A DNA stretch of 64,000 nt from the NCBI GenBank assembly GCA_008828725.1, contig MEHQ01002839.1, forward strand, positions 1 through 64,000. The letters are read 5' to 3'. This document shows positions 1 through 10,388 of this stretch, in pieces; within the stretch, counting starts at the first letter, position 1; the number at the start of each line of letters is the position of its first letter. The notes below the pieces were generated by a model that did no database searches, was not told where the DNA came from, and was given only the letters and a program-made list of their open reading frames with translations. The stretch comes from Saccharina japonica. Taxonomy: Eukaryota > Sar > Phaeophyceae > Laminariales > Laminariaceae. The translations under genes and the position numbers were made by a program.

Positions 1-216
1 GGGTATGCATGTATGTATGCATGTACCAGGTATGATGTACTGGACTTCGTACGTATACGAGTATACGTACGAGTACAAGATGGTGATGTACGACTCGTAT
101 GGAACAGAGAACACTTTTTTTTTGTAAAGTACTCCTGTGTGTACTTTATTCAAGTAGTTTTTTCAAAAATACACAGGCGGCTATCATCAAAACTCTGCAT
201 ACATATTTACACACAC

Positions 217-644
217 CTCAGCTCGAGCGGGATGCAGCGCCGGCCGGCAACGTCAAACTCGGGAGACGGAAACCACCCTTCCTTCCTCACAACATCCACC
301 AACTCCACGAAGAAAGGATAGGGAACGCGGAACCGCCTGCGAAAGATAGCGGCTTCGTCCGAGGTGGGGTCCAAGAGCTTAGCTGTGGGCTCTAGCATCT
401 TGAACCAAGCTGATTCTCTGTAGAACGGGCGCGGCTTCGCACGTCGCGGGCGCTTCACGGCGGGCGTCTCGCTGTCCTCGTCGTCGCTTTCAAAAGTTGC
501 GAAGGCAGCTCTCGCCGCGGACCTGGTTTTAGCATCCAAGTACGGGAGGATTATCGCCGGCGACGTTGATTCGCCATCGCTGCTGCTGCTGCTGCTGTTG
601 CTGCTGTTGCTTCTGCTGCTGCTGTGTTGCTGCTGCTGCTGCAT
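217..644 (-). CDS. PIF/Harbinger (HARBI1-like) transposase, N-terminal exon, partial
   Basis: The frame opens with a Gln/Ser-rich stretch encoded by CTG/CAG repeats, then an acidic and basic linker. It ends in a segment typical of the region just before the DDE nuclease of Harbinger transposases: FRRRFRVPYPFFVELVDVV, then a GRRCIPLELR motif. HARBI1-family proteins usually continue with a K/R-V-L-G-x-L-R-x-L-G-R-G segment and the DDE_Tnp_4 catalytic domain; neither is present. The frame stops at 207, but right after the LELR codons the minus strand reads CTGAG followed by GTGTGTG, a plausible 5' splice site at 216/217. I therefore end the exon at 217. The catalytic exon would lie left of position 1. 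Function would be DNA cut-and-paste transposition with TWA target duplications, which matches the MITEs further along. Family call fairly firm, splice site inferred, start codon uncertain because it lies in the repeat. Confidence 0.62.
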
Positions 645-690
645 CTGCTGCTGCTGCTGCTGCTGATCCTGCTGCTGCTGCTGCTGCTTC
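566..690. repeat. CTG/CAG trinucleotide repeat
   Basis: Interrupted (CTG)n on the plus strand. Read on the minus strand it encodes the Gln/Ser-rich head of the Harbinger-type protein. All other long frames here are antisense shadows of this repeat. Confidence 0.85.
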
Positions 691-839
691 TGCTATCGCT
701 CCCATGAGAGGGAGAAGCCATCTCTCTAACACGAGGGTCAAAGGCCGTAGGTACAGCTCGCCGGCCGCGGTAGGGGTGATGTTTTGGGGTGGGTGACGGA
801 AGATGGTGGGTAGATGGGCAGCAGTACGGGTAGTGATAG

Positions 840-1061
840 TTCGTACTCAAAATCCAAATAACCCAGTTCCTAGGAGGGGTGATGGGTCGCTAGGAACTGG
901 GCTCAGTTCTGACCGGATTTGCTGATTTCTGCCTCCTCCAGGAACTGAGAGCAAAAATAACCATGGTTTTCTGTCCCAATAGATGGTTCTGATTTTTGGC
1001 GGTCGTAGAACGCCAAAAAAGCCAGAAATCAGGCCCCAAACAATTCCCATAATAGTTGGTC
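840..1061. mobile_element. One-ended relative of MITE-B
   Basis: The last bases CCATAATAGTTGGTC followed by TTA (1062-1064) match the right end of the complete element at 40294-40783, and the GGCCC-rich bases before them are similar. No matching left inverted terminus is visible, so this is a truncated or diverged copy. Its left part holds a hairpin at about 861-902 with arms CCCAGTTCCTAG and CTAGGAACTGGG. Confidence 0.45.
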
Positions 1062-1064
1062 TTA

Positions 1065-4000
1065 TGATTACTTTTATTACGCCACGTACAGTAGTAGTAT
1101 GTTTTATACTTGCTCACGTCGCCTTATGATTTTTCTGTATAACCAGCAGGTATTTGCACATAGTCGTTGGCGCCGTCTCAGAGAACACAATACCTGCAGG
1201 CAGTGCTTTACAGCCCGACAACACGAAAACAATAGCCACAATCAGTAGTTATCTCCAGCTCTACGCACTGAGATTAAAGCAACGCTTAAAGCTGGGAACT
1301 AAACGTAGAAGGTGTTGACCTTTCTTTGCAATGTTTCCTTGGGGTGGACGGCCGAAAAGGGAGCTGTCCTACGTTGTGCGTGACAGCAGTTGAACAAAAA
1401 AGGGGGGGCTGGGTTATTTTTTAACTGGTACTATTATGTGCGTGGCAGGCGAACGCATGATCGCTCTGCGCGTGTATCACTCAGGTGTACAAATAAATGT
1501 GCAGCAGTACCGGTACCCGTCTCACTCTTCGTGTTGTTCCGAAGCAGAGCATCCAGGTAGCACCCAACGTCCACCTCCCCGCAGAGTGCACGAACCTCAT
1601 GAGCGAGGAGAAAAACAAAAACAACCCCAAACACAAAAAGTACGTCAACCCACGAGTGAAGACAGTTTCTAGCCTGACCGTTGTTCAGGATGCTCCATCA
1701 CTACATATATACATATATGCCACCCTCGATCGATGCACGCATGTGTTTACTACTACTACGATCGTACCCTCAACCGGTGCGTACATGCACAACTACTAGC
1801 CTCTGCAAGTGCACGCATGCACAACAAGAGCTAACGTGAAGCAGATATATAACTTTGTGGTATCACGTAATATGTGCAAATGTACAGCCGGAGCCACTGC
1901 TTTGTACTCGTACTGCGGTAGTAGCAGCTTTTCCATTGTCACGGCCCGCCCTGCAAGGTAACGGGAAACGTACAGCAGAGTGCGCACGGCAGCAGGCAGC
2001 AGCAGCCGCAGCAGCAATCAGGAAAGACAGAAGGAGGCGAAACAGCAGCAGGAGAAGACTGAATGAGGCGGCGTGGACACACAAAATAATGCAAGCGCAC
2101 TCGTACGATACGCTAACAAACACAGCAGGCGAACAAACAACAGCATACGAGCTACAGGCCACAAGACACGCATGCACAATATTATACTTTTTCGCGGCAG
2201 TGACCGCGGTATTTCGCGTCATGCTACCGCGGGTTTAACATCTGCAACAGAGCGGGCCACGGTTGTGCCCACACCAAGGCCCGCGCGAATGTCCACGGCA
2301 AGTCCCACGGCAATACCCCCGGCAAGACCCGCGGCAAGACCGAGGCAAGTACCGCGGCAAGGGAAGTACCGCGGCAACACCAGCTTCAAGATCCATCTCA
2401 AGTCCCGCGGCACGTATCGCGGAAACACCCTCGGCATCCACCGCGACAACACCCGCGGCAAGTACCACAGCAGAACAAAGAAGAGAGGACACAATACATA
2501 GCGATACAAGAGCTGGCTGAAACAACAGACGATGAATCAAAGATCAGCCAGCAGCAGCGTCAATATCTTACGTGGCTATGCCACTAAACTACTATTAATA
2601 TTGCTGCCGTACGAAGGGGTGGCCCAACTGTATATACCCCCCGGACGTCAATTCACACAATCGGCAGCGGCAAACACAGGGCATAAAAACACTGGTGTGC
2701 ACAAAGATGTGCCCTTATATACACCAACGGGGAGGAGGTGCAGAGTCCTTCCGCAAGCGAGCGAGGCCCATCGCAGTACGACGAAACGCGTCTTTGGCCC
2801 CGAGATCAACCGCTGTCGTCGCGACGTAACCGTCCTTCCAAGCCCCGCTCGATATCATCACTCCTGAACACAGCACGAGACTGCTGCCGGTCATTCATTC
2901 CAAAAATACATCACCCTCCCCTACAATCCAAGGCGCCCGTACACCCCCTTTCGTCACCGGGGTACATACTTCTGCTGTACGTAAGCCCAATACGCCGCCC
3001 GTAGCACGCGTAACACCTCTCTACCCCTTGAACGGTTGGGCTTACAGCAGCAGTACTACTACTCCACAGCAGTCCAAGGATGGTGGATATCTCCTGTGAA
3101 CATATGTGACAGGTTCTACGGATATGCTCTTGTTTCACACTTTGTCTTTGCCTATGAACACCTCTGCCCGCATCTGTTTGCACACATCTGGTCACGTCTA
3201 CAGCAGCAGCAGCAGCACTTCTTCTGGTGTGCGCTTGCTTGTATCATACATATCATACCACGTACCAGCTACGAGCCGGGTGCCGCTGCTGTGTGTACTT
3301 TATTCGTATCATTTCCTGTGGTACTTGTACCTACGACAGCTTCTTACCTCAGGCACGAAGAACGCACAAGTCTCTAGGCATCCAGCACGGTGCATGCATT
3401 GAACCTCGTGTCTCTCGTTGCTCCACCATGGCCTTGACCAGTCCCTCGCCCGCGTGGCCAGAGCTTGCTTTGTGCGCAGACTCGTTTCCGTTGCGAAGGT
3501 TTTGTACTCATTGGGAAGCACCAAAATATTGGGGAATGGGGGTGGTCCCCAAGTGGTCCCCAAGGTGCGGCGGAATCAATCGGGACCATAAAAAAGTACT
3601 AATATTCCTGACAGCCGGTCCCCACACTAAAGTCTATATAGTTTCGCCAGATTGGAACATCAGAGTATTTTGACAAAAAAAAATGGAACACTATCCTCGA
3701 TTCGCCGGGAGGGCCGCACGCCCATGGTCTTACTTGGAGCCCCATGGTTCAGGCCAATCAACATTCTATATTTTTTTCCTTAGCCAATGAAAATTTAACA
3801 AAAAAACGCCTTTTGAGGGTGTTCCCATAGTTAAAGCGCGCAGAGGGGTTGCTCTGCACGCGGGTCCCAGTGACACTTCGCCACCATCGATAGAATCGTT
3901 TGACGAGCTTACAGCAGTATGAGTACGCACTAATGTGTAGCACGAGTACTGCTGTACTGAATAATACATTATTGCGTATCCGTACTTTTCCATGATCGAC

Positions 4001-4559
4001 GGCCACAGCGATGATGCTGCTACGACGTACTGCACCGCTACTACTGTGTGTCGTCTGTGTGTCAGTGGGTCTACCCCTTTCATCCTGCTGCAAAATGATT
4101 TGTACCCGAAGAACAAGAACTACTGCTGTTGTGTCTGTTTGCACTAGCACTGCTGTGCTGAATCCGTTTGAGTTGCTGCTTACTTACTACGCGTATAATA
4201 CGTCTGACGACGCACTCCGCTACTTGGTGCTTCTATCGCATCGATATAATCCATAACACAGTAGTAGTAGAGAGAGGCAACAATCCTTTTGACTCGCACA
4301 CGGGGTTTGTCGGCCGGGCGCGCCCCGACCCGCTCCCCGCCGAAAAGTCTGTGATGTGTGGCGACAAGAATACTCTTATTTTTGCACTTTGACGGGCTGT
4401 ACGAATAATACGTACGTACTGCATTCAATTCGCCATCAATCGCATCAATCGTAAATATTCTATTCCGTGTGTGTCCGTACGAGTACGAGTACAGTAGTAC
4501 CGGCCCGCTCATACGAAACCAGAAATCTGGCTCAGGCTTACTTTCTTATTTTAGAAAGG
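1065..4559. other. Intergenic, no supportable gene
   Basis: GTAC-rich and CAG-rich low-complexity sequence with many short frames on both strands. I recognise no conserved domain, RNA gene or element end. The only ordered structure is the short tandem repeat near 2272-2470, listed separately. Confidence 0.6.
2272..2470. repeat. Degenerate ~12-bp tandem repeat (CGCGGCAAGTAC-like)
   Basis: About fifteen imperfect units built on GGCAAG(A/T)(A/C)CCGC. The overlapping Pro/Arg- and Gly/Val-rich frames on both strands are a by-product of the repeat. Confidence 0.7.
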
Positions 4560-4720
4560 GTGTGTCCCGAACTAACTTCAGTATAATATAGGGTTTCCCC
4601 CGTTGCCACGAATTTTTTACCAAGCATTTTGACAAAAAAAAAGTCTGTCGTTTTTACTCGAAAATAAACGCCCCGCCGCTGTGGTCTGTTCGCAACCGCA
4701 AACAAAAAAACAAGCAGCGC
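4560..4720 (+). repeat. Fragment of the Y-block end
   Basis: It contains the string CGAAAATAAACGCCCCGCCG and flanking bases also found at about 16360 and 39165 in the Y blocks. It forms the left flank of the 4724-5515 MITE, so that MITE sits in or beside an old Y-type repeat. Confidence 0.6.
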
Positions 4721-4723
4721 TAA

Positions 4724-5515
4724 GGCCGTTTCCTATGCGGTTCGATTTTTGAGCTTCAGATTATGGTCTGATCGATTTTTCAGCGACCTAGTTCGAAAAT
4801 CGAAACAGTCTTCTTATGCGAGAAAACACGGATTTGTTGTATCATACGTGCAGATATTTGAGCAAACGGCAAGACCAACTGCTGTTGTTGTTGTGGTTTG
4901 GCGCCGCGAAGAGACGCGCCGAGTGCGCTGTACTGGGCGTAGAACCCAAGCGTTCGAAGTCACGCTGGCTGCCTCTGGTCTGGCGGCGACGCGCCGAGTG
5001 CGCTCGAGCCGACCTGTCTTGGTATTTTGTATTTTGACACAACGAAGCATCCGAGCGTTGACTCTGTGTACTGCTGTACTGCTGCTGCTGCTGCTGTAAA
5101 ATCTACGAGTACGGCGAGGCGCGCGCCGAGTGCGCTTCCCTTCGTCTCTAGGCCCGAGCCCGCGCCAGCCGACTGCAGTTTGGCGACGGAGAGGCCCACC
5201 GATCGTCGGCTGCGCGTCGGGCGCGAAGCAACGTCGCTGTGTCATCCAACTCATCGATCGTGCTGCTGCTGCTGCTTGCTTGCTGCGTGGGTAACATATT
5301 GAATTTAGAGACCATGCCATTTTTCGATTTGAAAATCTGATGACCCAAGTCGTCGGATTTTGGGCCAAAATCCGACGACTTGAGTCATCGGATTCTCTAA
5401 TCGAAAAAATTCCGGTCAGATTTTGCATAATCGGACTGCATAGGACGGTGCTTTCGTTTTTGAAATCGAAAAATACAAATCTGAAGCTCGAAATCGAACC
5501 GCATAGGAAACGGCC
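4724..5515. mobile_element. Harbinger-type MITE (MITE-1), 792 bp
   Basis: Inverted termini of about 40 bp begin GGCCGTTTCCTATGCGG at the left and match the reverse complement at the right end with one or two differences. A TAA triplet flanks both ends (4721-4723 and 5516-5518). GGCC-starting termini with a TWA target duplication are diagnostic of PIF/Harbinger. There is no transposase inside, so the element is non-autonomous. Its interior is rich in GCGCCGAGTGCGC-like words and carries a long hairpin. Confidence 0.82.
5333..5395. repeat. Perfect-cored hairpin inside MITE-1
   Basis: Two arms of about 31 bp, CAAGTCGTCGGATTTTGG and its complement, are separated by a single G at 5364, with two or three mismatches toward the base. 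Confidence 0.85.
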
Positions 5516-5596
5516 TAAATGACAAAAAAAAATACAAATTTCCAAGCTCTTTGAAAAAATTCAAAATTTTCAAGGCTTATCACGGTAGTCGATAAT

Positions 5597-6010
5597 CGAG
5601 ACGGGACGGGACGGTACTGTTTTTACTTGTTTGGCGGGAAAAAAAATTAAGACGGGACGGTAAAATGACGACCAAACAGGGTTTTAAGGCGGGACGGGAC
5701 GGGGCGGTCGGTGTACAATTTCTCAACGGGACGGGACGGTAATTTCAACGGGGCAGATTTTCACGACGGGACGGGACGGTAAAATTCAACGGATTTTTTT
5801 CCACGACGGGACGGGACGGTAAATATAATTTTTCACGACGGGACGGGACGGTATATATAATTTTTCACGACGGGACGGGACGGTATACATATTTTTTCAC
5901 GACGGGACGGGACGGTACATATTTTTTTTCACGACGGGACGGGGCGGTAAAAATATTTTTTCACGACGAGACGGGACGGTAAATATTTTTCTTCACGGCG
6001 GGAAGAGACG
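5597..6010. repeat. Left subterminal array of hAT element 1
   Basis: About a dozen copies of GACGGGACGGGACGGTA with AT-rich spacers (TTTTTCAC) every 30-40 bp. Confidence 0.85.
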
Positions 6011-6234
6011 GCACTGGATCATTGAATCAAAACAGTTATTGTTGCTCCAGAGGAACAAACGAAAAGAAACATTCGTACGAATCGTACGTGAATAGAAAGC
6101 CATCTTGAAATACGTATCCCCAAAATAAATTATACCTGGTATACCGGCACAGCGAAATCACACCAAACTACCTTGCAATTTACAAATTACACTACGAACT
6201 CGCATATTTACATCATAGTACAGAGCAAATCTCA

Positions 6235-6698
6235 TCATGCTTCGTCTACAGAAATAACCTCGCCAGCGGCAGCGTTTTGAGCAGCGACTGATGCGGCAGC
6301 CTCCACGTCGCAGTTAGCCTTTAACGCCGCTACATCCTGAAGAACCTTCCTAGCCCGGGGATCAAGTGCGAGTTGAGCTTGAGCAGCATCATCTTGTCGA
6401 TGTTATCAGGCCCAAGGGAGGTGCGCAGTTGGCTAACGACTGCCGAAAGAGCAGAGAAGTTTCTTTCTGCTTGACAACTGGTGGTGTCGATCCCCAGGTA
6501 CAGTCGAGCCTACAGTCCGACATGTGGCCAGCGAGCCGGCACTACCACCCCCCCCGTCTTGGCGTCTACTACATCCATCGCCTGTAACTTCCACGCGTTG
6601 AGTACATCGAAATCAGGCGAATTGGCTGCAACGGGCGTGTTCATGTACTCACCGAACTCGCGCAGTGCGGCATCCGTACGTGACTCCGGTCCATTCAT
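6235..6698 (-). pseudogene. hAT transposase, C-terminal dimerisation domain, broken
   Basis: Read on the minus strand, the frame begins near 6698 and carries FGEYMNTPV and DFDVLNAWKL, then RWPHVGL, an in-frame TAG at 6507-6509, and ARLYLGIDTTSCQAERNFSA followed by LSAVVSQLRTSLGPDNIDKM. This is the order of the hAT family C-terminal dimerisation region, with the Trp-bearing segment and the conserved S/C-x-x-x-ER-x-FS motif. Near 6371 a one-base shift is needed to continue from KLNSH into LDPRARKVLQDVAALK and an Ala-rich tail that stops at 6235. The RNase-H-like catalytic core and the BED finger are absent. It is therefore a fossil inside a deleted element. Family call firm. Confidence 0.85.
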
Positions 6699-6837
6699 AT
6701 TTTGATATTTTGATGTTTCATATTTCGGAATTTTCGTATTTCGTAATTCCGTAAATTCGTAAATTCGTATCACTTTATTATAATTCTAATGTACGTACCA
6801 GTGTGACAAACAATTTTTGGAAATTCGTAGATTCTTG

Positions 6838-7190
6838 GTGGGAATGACGGGAAGAGACAACGGGCAGGTGTGAATCTTGGCGGGAGAGACAAGTTTTGTC
6901 GGCGGGACGGGACGGTAAAGACAATAGTGCATGACGGGACGGGACGGTAAATTAGATTATCTCGACGGGACGGGACGGTAATTTCCAACGGGAGCGATTT
7001 TCTTGACGGGACGGGACGGTAAAGTTCAACGGGGAAGATTTCGATGACGGGACGGGACGGTAAAGTTCAACGGTTGGAGATTTGTCGGCGGGACGGGACG
7101 GGACGGGATTTGACGGGACGACGGTAACAGTTTAACGACGGTTTAACCGTCCCGTCCCGCCGGTTACCGTCGTTACCGTCCCGCCAAAAT
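6838..7190. repeat. Right subterminal array of hAT element 1
   Basis: GACGGGACGGGACGGTAAA units every 35-40 bp, switching to the reversed form (ACCGTCCCGTCCCG) in the last 50 bp before the terminus. Confidence 0.82.
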
Positions 7191-7216
7191 ACCGTGATAA
7201 GGCCTTGAAATTTTTT

Positions 7217-8708
7217 CAGGGCTGTTCGCGCGTCATGACCCGACCCGCGGGTCGGGTCAGGAGGGTTCAATTGTCGCGGGTCTGGTCGGTCGGTCGTCAG
7301 CAAAGTACTCAAAATCTCACGGGCGGGTCGGTCGGGTCAAGAGGTTGCAAAATCTCACGGTCGGTCGCGTCGGGTCAAGAGGTTTTCCAAAATCTCGCGG
7401 TGTCGGCCGTCGGGTCAATGACCGACATCTCAAAATTTCGCGGGTCGGGTCGGGTCATGACCGACATTTTCAATTTTTCACGCGGTCGGGTCGGGTCATG
7501 ACCCGACATCTCAAAAATTTCGCGGGTCGGTCGGTCATGACCCGCGAGAAACGGTCACTCGCGGGTCGGGCCGAAAATGATCCGCGAGTTGTTTTCCGTT
7601 GACCCGCGGGTCGCGACCCGTGGTCGAACCCGCGTCCGGTCCGCAGGACCGATCTTTTCTATATTTCGCTTCCTGCCGAGGGCCACACTCTCGTCTCAAG
7701 CGGGTCGGACCCCGCGGTCCCGCCGTCGTGTCGATACCCCGCAGTGGCATATCATAGCGTGTAGAACGCATTCATATTGTTATACCTGTACAGTACTACA
7801 TACGAGCCAAACGTTTGGCTAACTCCTGCGTCGGATGCCACCACACGCAGTAGTATCTCATCATGCCACACATCCTCCAAATCCACTACAGACAGCCACA
7901 AATCAATGCAGGGTACAAGAAGATAAAAATATGCAGCAGCAGTAAACAACAGGCAAACCATGTCACAAACACATGGATAAGTTATACGCTTGCCCTCGCC
8001 GGAGACGGCATAATGTCTGCCCGCTTTCCGGGGCGGAAGACAGAAGCCGATCTGGGTCAGAGCTATCAGGTCGACCGAGAAGAAGGCATGTAGGCACGCA
8101 ATGTGCGGATCTGCGGTCTACCTCTCTTCTCTCTATTCGCGAAGATCTTCCGGAGCACACATCACAAAGTATAAAACTGAAGCAAAAAAACACAAAAAAA
8201 CGCAAACAAGCACGACACGCTAGGAATATTATGAGGCGACAAGGCCCAACCAACGACAAAACGAGCAACGACTACAGGTTTGGACCCGTGAGTTTTTATT
8301 CTTTGACCCGCGAGAAATATCACGGGTCCAGTCGACCCGACCGTATGAGAACCCGTATCTCACGGGTCAATCGGTATCTGGCGGGTCGGGTCGGGTCGGG
8401 TCAGGAGGTGTCAAAATCTTCACGGGTCAGCCGTCGGTGTCGGGTCAGGAGATTTGCATCTCACGGGTCGGGTCGGGTCGTGTCAAGAGGTTTCCAAAAT
8501 CTCGCGCGGTCGCGGTCGGGTCATGACCCGACATCTCAAAATTTTTCGCGGGTCGGGTCGGGTCATGACCGACATCTGTCAAATTTTCGGGGTCGGGTTC
8601 GGGTCATGCCCGATATTCTCAAAATTCTCGCGGTCGCGCGTCGCGTCAGCTGACCCGACCCGACCCGACCTGACCCGTGAGATTTGACCTGACCCGCGAA
8701 CAGCCCTG
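7217..8708. mobile_element. Non-autonomous hAT element 2
   Basis: The termini are CAGGGCTGTTCGCG at the left and the same sequence reverse complemented at the right (CGCGAACAGCCCTG). CAGGG starts are classical for hAT. The flanks AATTTTTT (7209-7216) and AAATTTTT (8709-8716) look like an 8-bp duplication with one change. Subterminal arrays of GGGTCGGGTCATGACCCG fill about 7230-7640 and 8290-8700. The 650-bp middle shows no recognisable transposase. The left end is only 9 bp from the right end of element 1. Confidence 0.8.
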
Positions 8709-9256
8709 AAATTTTTGGGACAAAAATATTTACAGAAAAAAAAACAAAAAAACGTCCCGCAACCGCGTTTGGTCAAAATCTCGAAGGTAGAGGAAACTTT
8801 TTTGTTTTTTTTTTCTGATGGGGGAAACCCTCTTATAGCTGTCGACTTTCTTATTTCCCCTGAACTGTTTAAGCTGAGTTTCTTGTAGGGCACTTTCTTG
8901 TGGGAGGGCCGGTAGTGTACAGTGTACAGCATGTCAAGATGTCAAGTATGTGATGTCGAGCGGCGTAACTTGTTGTGTCGTTTCATTTGGCGTTACATTT
9001 CGCACGAACATCATGGAGCATGGACCATGGATCATGGATCATGAAATCGTGAATCGACTCGGACTCTCTCCCAAAGCATGGGCCATGGGCCATAGAAATC
9101 ATGACGATTGATTGTGTGCTTCGGATCACACACCCGAACGCCGTCTGACCCACTCCGCTTCCTGGCAATTCCATTCAAACAATATTCCACGGACGCGCAT
9201 ACACAGGGTTGCCAGCTGGGCGGGGCACGGGGATCGGGGCTGCGCCCCGACCCGCT
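8709..9256. other. Intergenic, no supportable gene
   Basis: Contains A/T runs and a cluster of ATGGAnCATG-type words at about 9012-9095. A G/C-rich stretch at 9215-9256 resembles 4309-4345. I see no coding signal. Confidence 0.5.
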
Positions 9257-10034
9257 GCCCACCGCCTCGCCTGTGAAGTATTATGTATTGTTGTAGCTTG
9301 TACGCAGCTATGCCTGGTATTCATCATGTACATACAGCAGCTTTTGTAATGCTGCCTTGGCGTCCTCCATGTATGTATGTGCTCCTCAGGCGCTTGCGCA
9401 CAATGCAGTTTAAATCAGCGTCCTCCACATTATCGCCGGGTGCTAGAGCACAACGCAGCGTATATCACCTAGGCTCAGCAGCAGCAGCAGCAGCACAGCA
9501 GCAGCAGCACAGCAGCACGCTGCTGCAGCAGTCCTTCACGTTATCGTCAGGTGGCTGCCCGCCGCCTCGCCTGTGAAGTATTATGTATTGTTGTAGCTTG
9601 TACGCAGCTATGCCTGGTATTCATCATGTACATACAGCAGCTTTTGTAATGCTGCCTTGGCGTCCTCCATGTATGTATGTGCTCGTCAGGCGCTTGCGCA
9701 CAACGCAGCTTAAATCAGCGTCCTCCACATTATCGCCGGGTGCTAGCGCACAACGTGAAGTATTATGTATTGTTGTAGCTTGTACGCAGGTATGCCTGGT
9801 ATTCATCATGTACATACAGCAGCTTTTGTAATGCTGCCTTGGCGTCCTCCATGTATGTATGTGCTCGTCAGGCGCTTGCGCACAACGCAGCTTAAATCAG
9901 CGTCCTCCACATTATCGCCGGGTGCTAGCACACAACACAGCGTGTATCACCTAGGCTCAGCAGCAGCAGCACAGCAGCAGCAGCACAGCAGCACGCTGCT
10001 GCAGTAGTCCTCCACGTTATCGTCAGGTGGCTGC
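9257..10034 (+). repeat. ~300-bp tandem repeat with CAG tracts
   Basis: Three units start near 9257, 9555 and 9755, each beginning around GTGAAGTATTATGTATTG. Unit 2 is cut short at about 200 bp, losing its CAG-rich end. Units 1 and 3 end in CAGCAG runs and a TTATCGTCAGGTGGCTGC motif. Identity between units is above about 95 percent by eye, so the array is young. Confidence 0.88.
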
Positions 10035-10388
10035 GCCGTCGCTTTGCACAGCTGCACTTCCCACTTCCCATCTAAAGCTCAGTACGACGAGTACGTCCGA
10101 TACAATAATCGGCTCGACCCAGAGCTCATATTACCTAGTCGGGTTGAGTATCGAATTTGTATAACTTTATCTAGCCAAAGGCTACAGAGTCAAATTTCTA
10201 TGCCAGGTGTAACATGAAGTAGAGGGATTCATGGGCTACAGAGCCAAATCGTGTTTGGAGTTGGACTAAGTAGGGGAGGGGATTACCGAAAAAAAGATGG
10301 AATTTGACCTCGAAACAGAGTTGAAAGGCACGGGATTTGGGAAATTTAATAATTTCCGCGACAGAGCCCAGTAAGTAAAGTCACAAGC
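10035..10388. other. Intergenic, no supportable gene
   Basis: Plain AT-moderate sequence. Its last 30 bp (CGACAGAGCCCAGTAAG) reappear at about 17313 and 29327 at the start of the Z blocks. Confidence 0.5.

Larger units (their letters stand above)
5571..7207. mobile_element. Non-autonomous hAT element 1
   Basis: The left end reads CAAGGCTTATCACGGTA. The right end, reverse complemented, reads CAAGGCCTTATCACGGTA. Outside lie AAAATTTT (5563-5570) and AAATTTTT (7208-7215), a likely 8-bp target duplication with one change. Both arms carry many copies of GACGGGACGGGACGGTA, reversed at the right end, as expected of hAT subterminal repeats. The interior keeps only the C-terminal part of a hAT transposase. 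Confidence 0.8.

Noticed and set aside
2219-2540. Arg/Pro-rich and Gly/Val-rich proteins
   Set aside because: Produced by the 12-bp tandem repeat in several frames; no domain.
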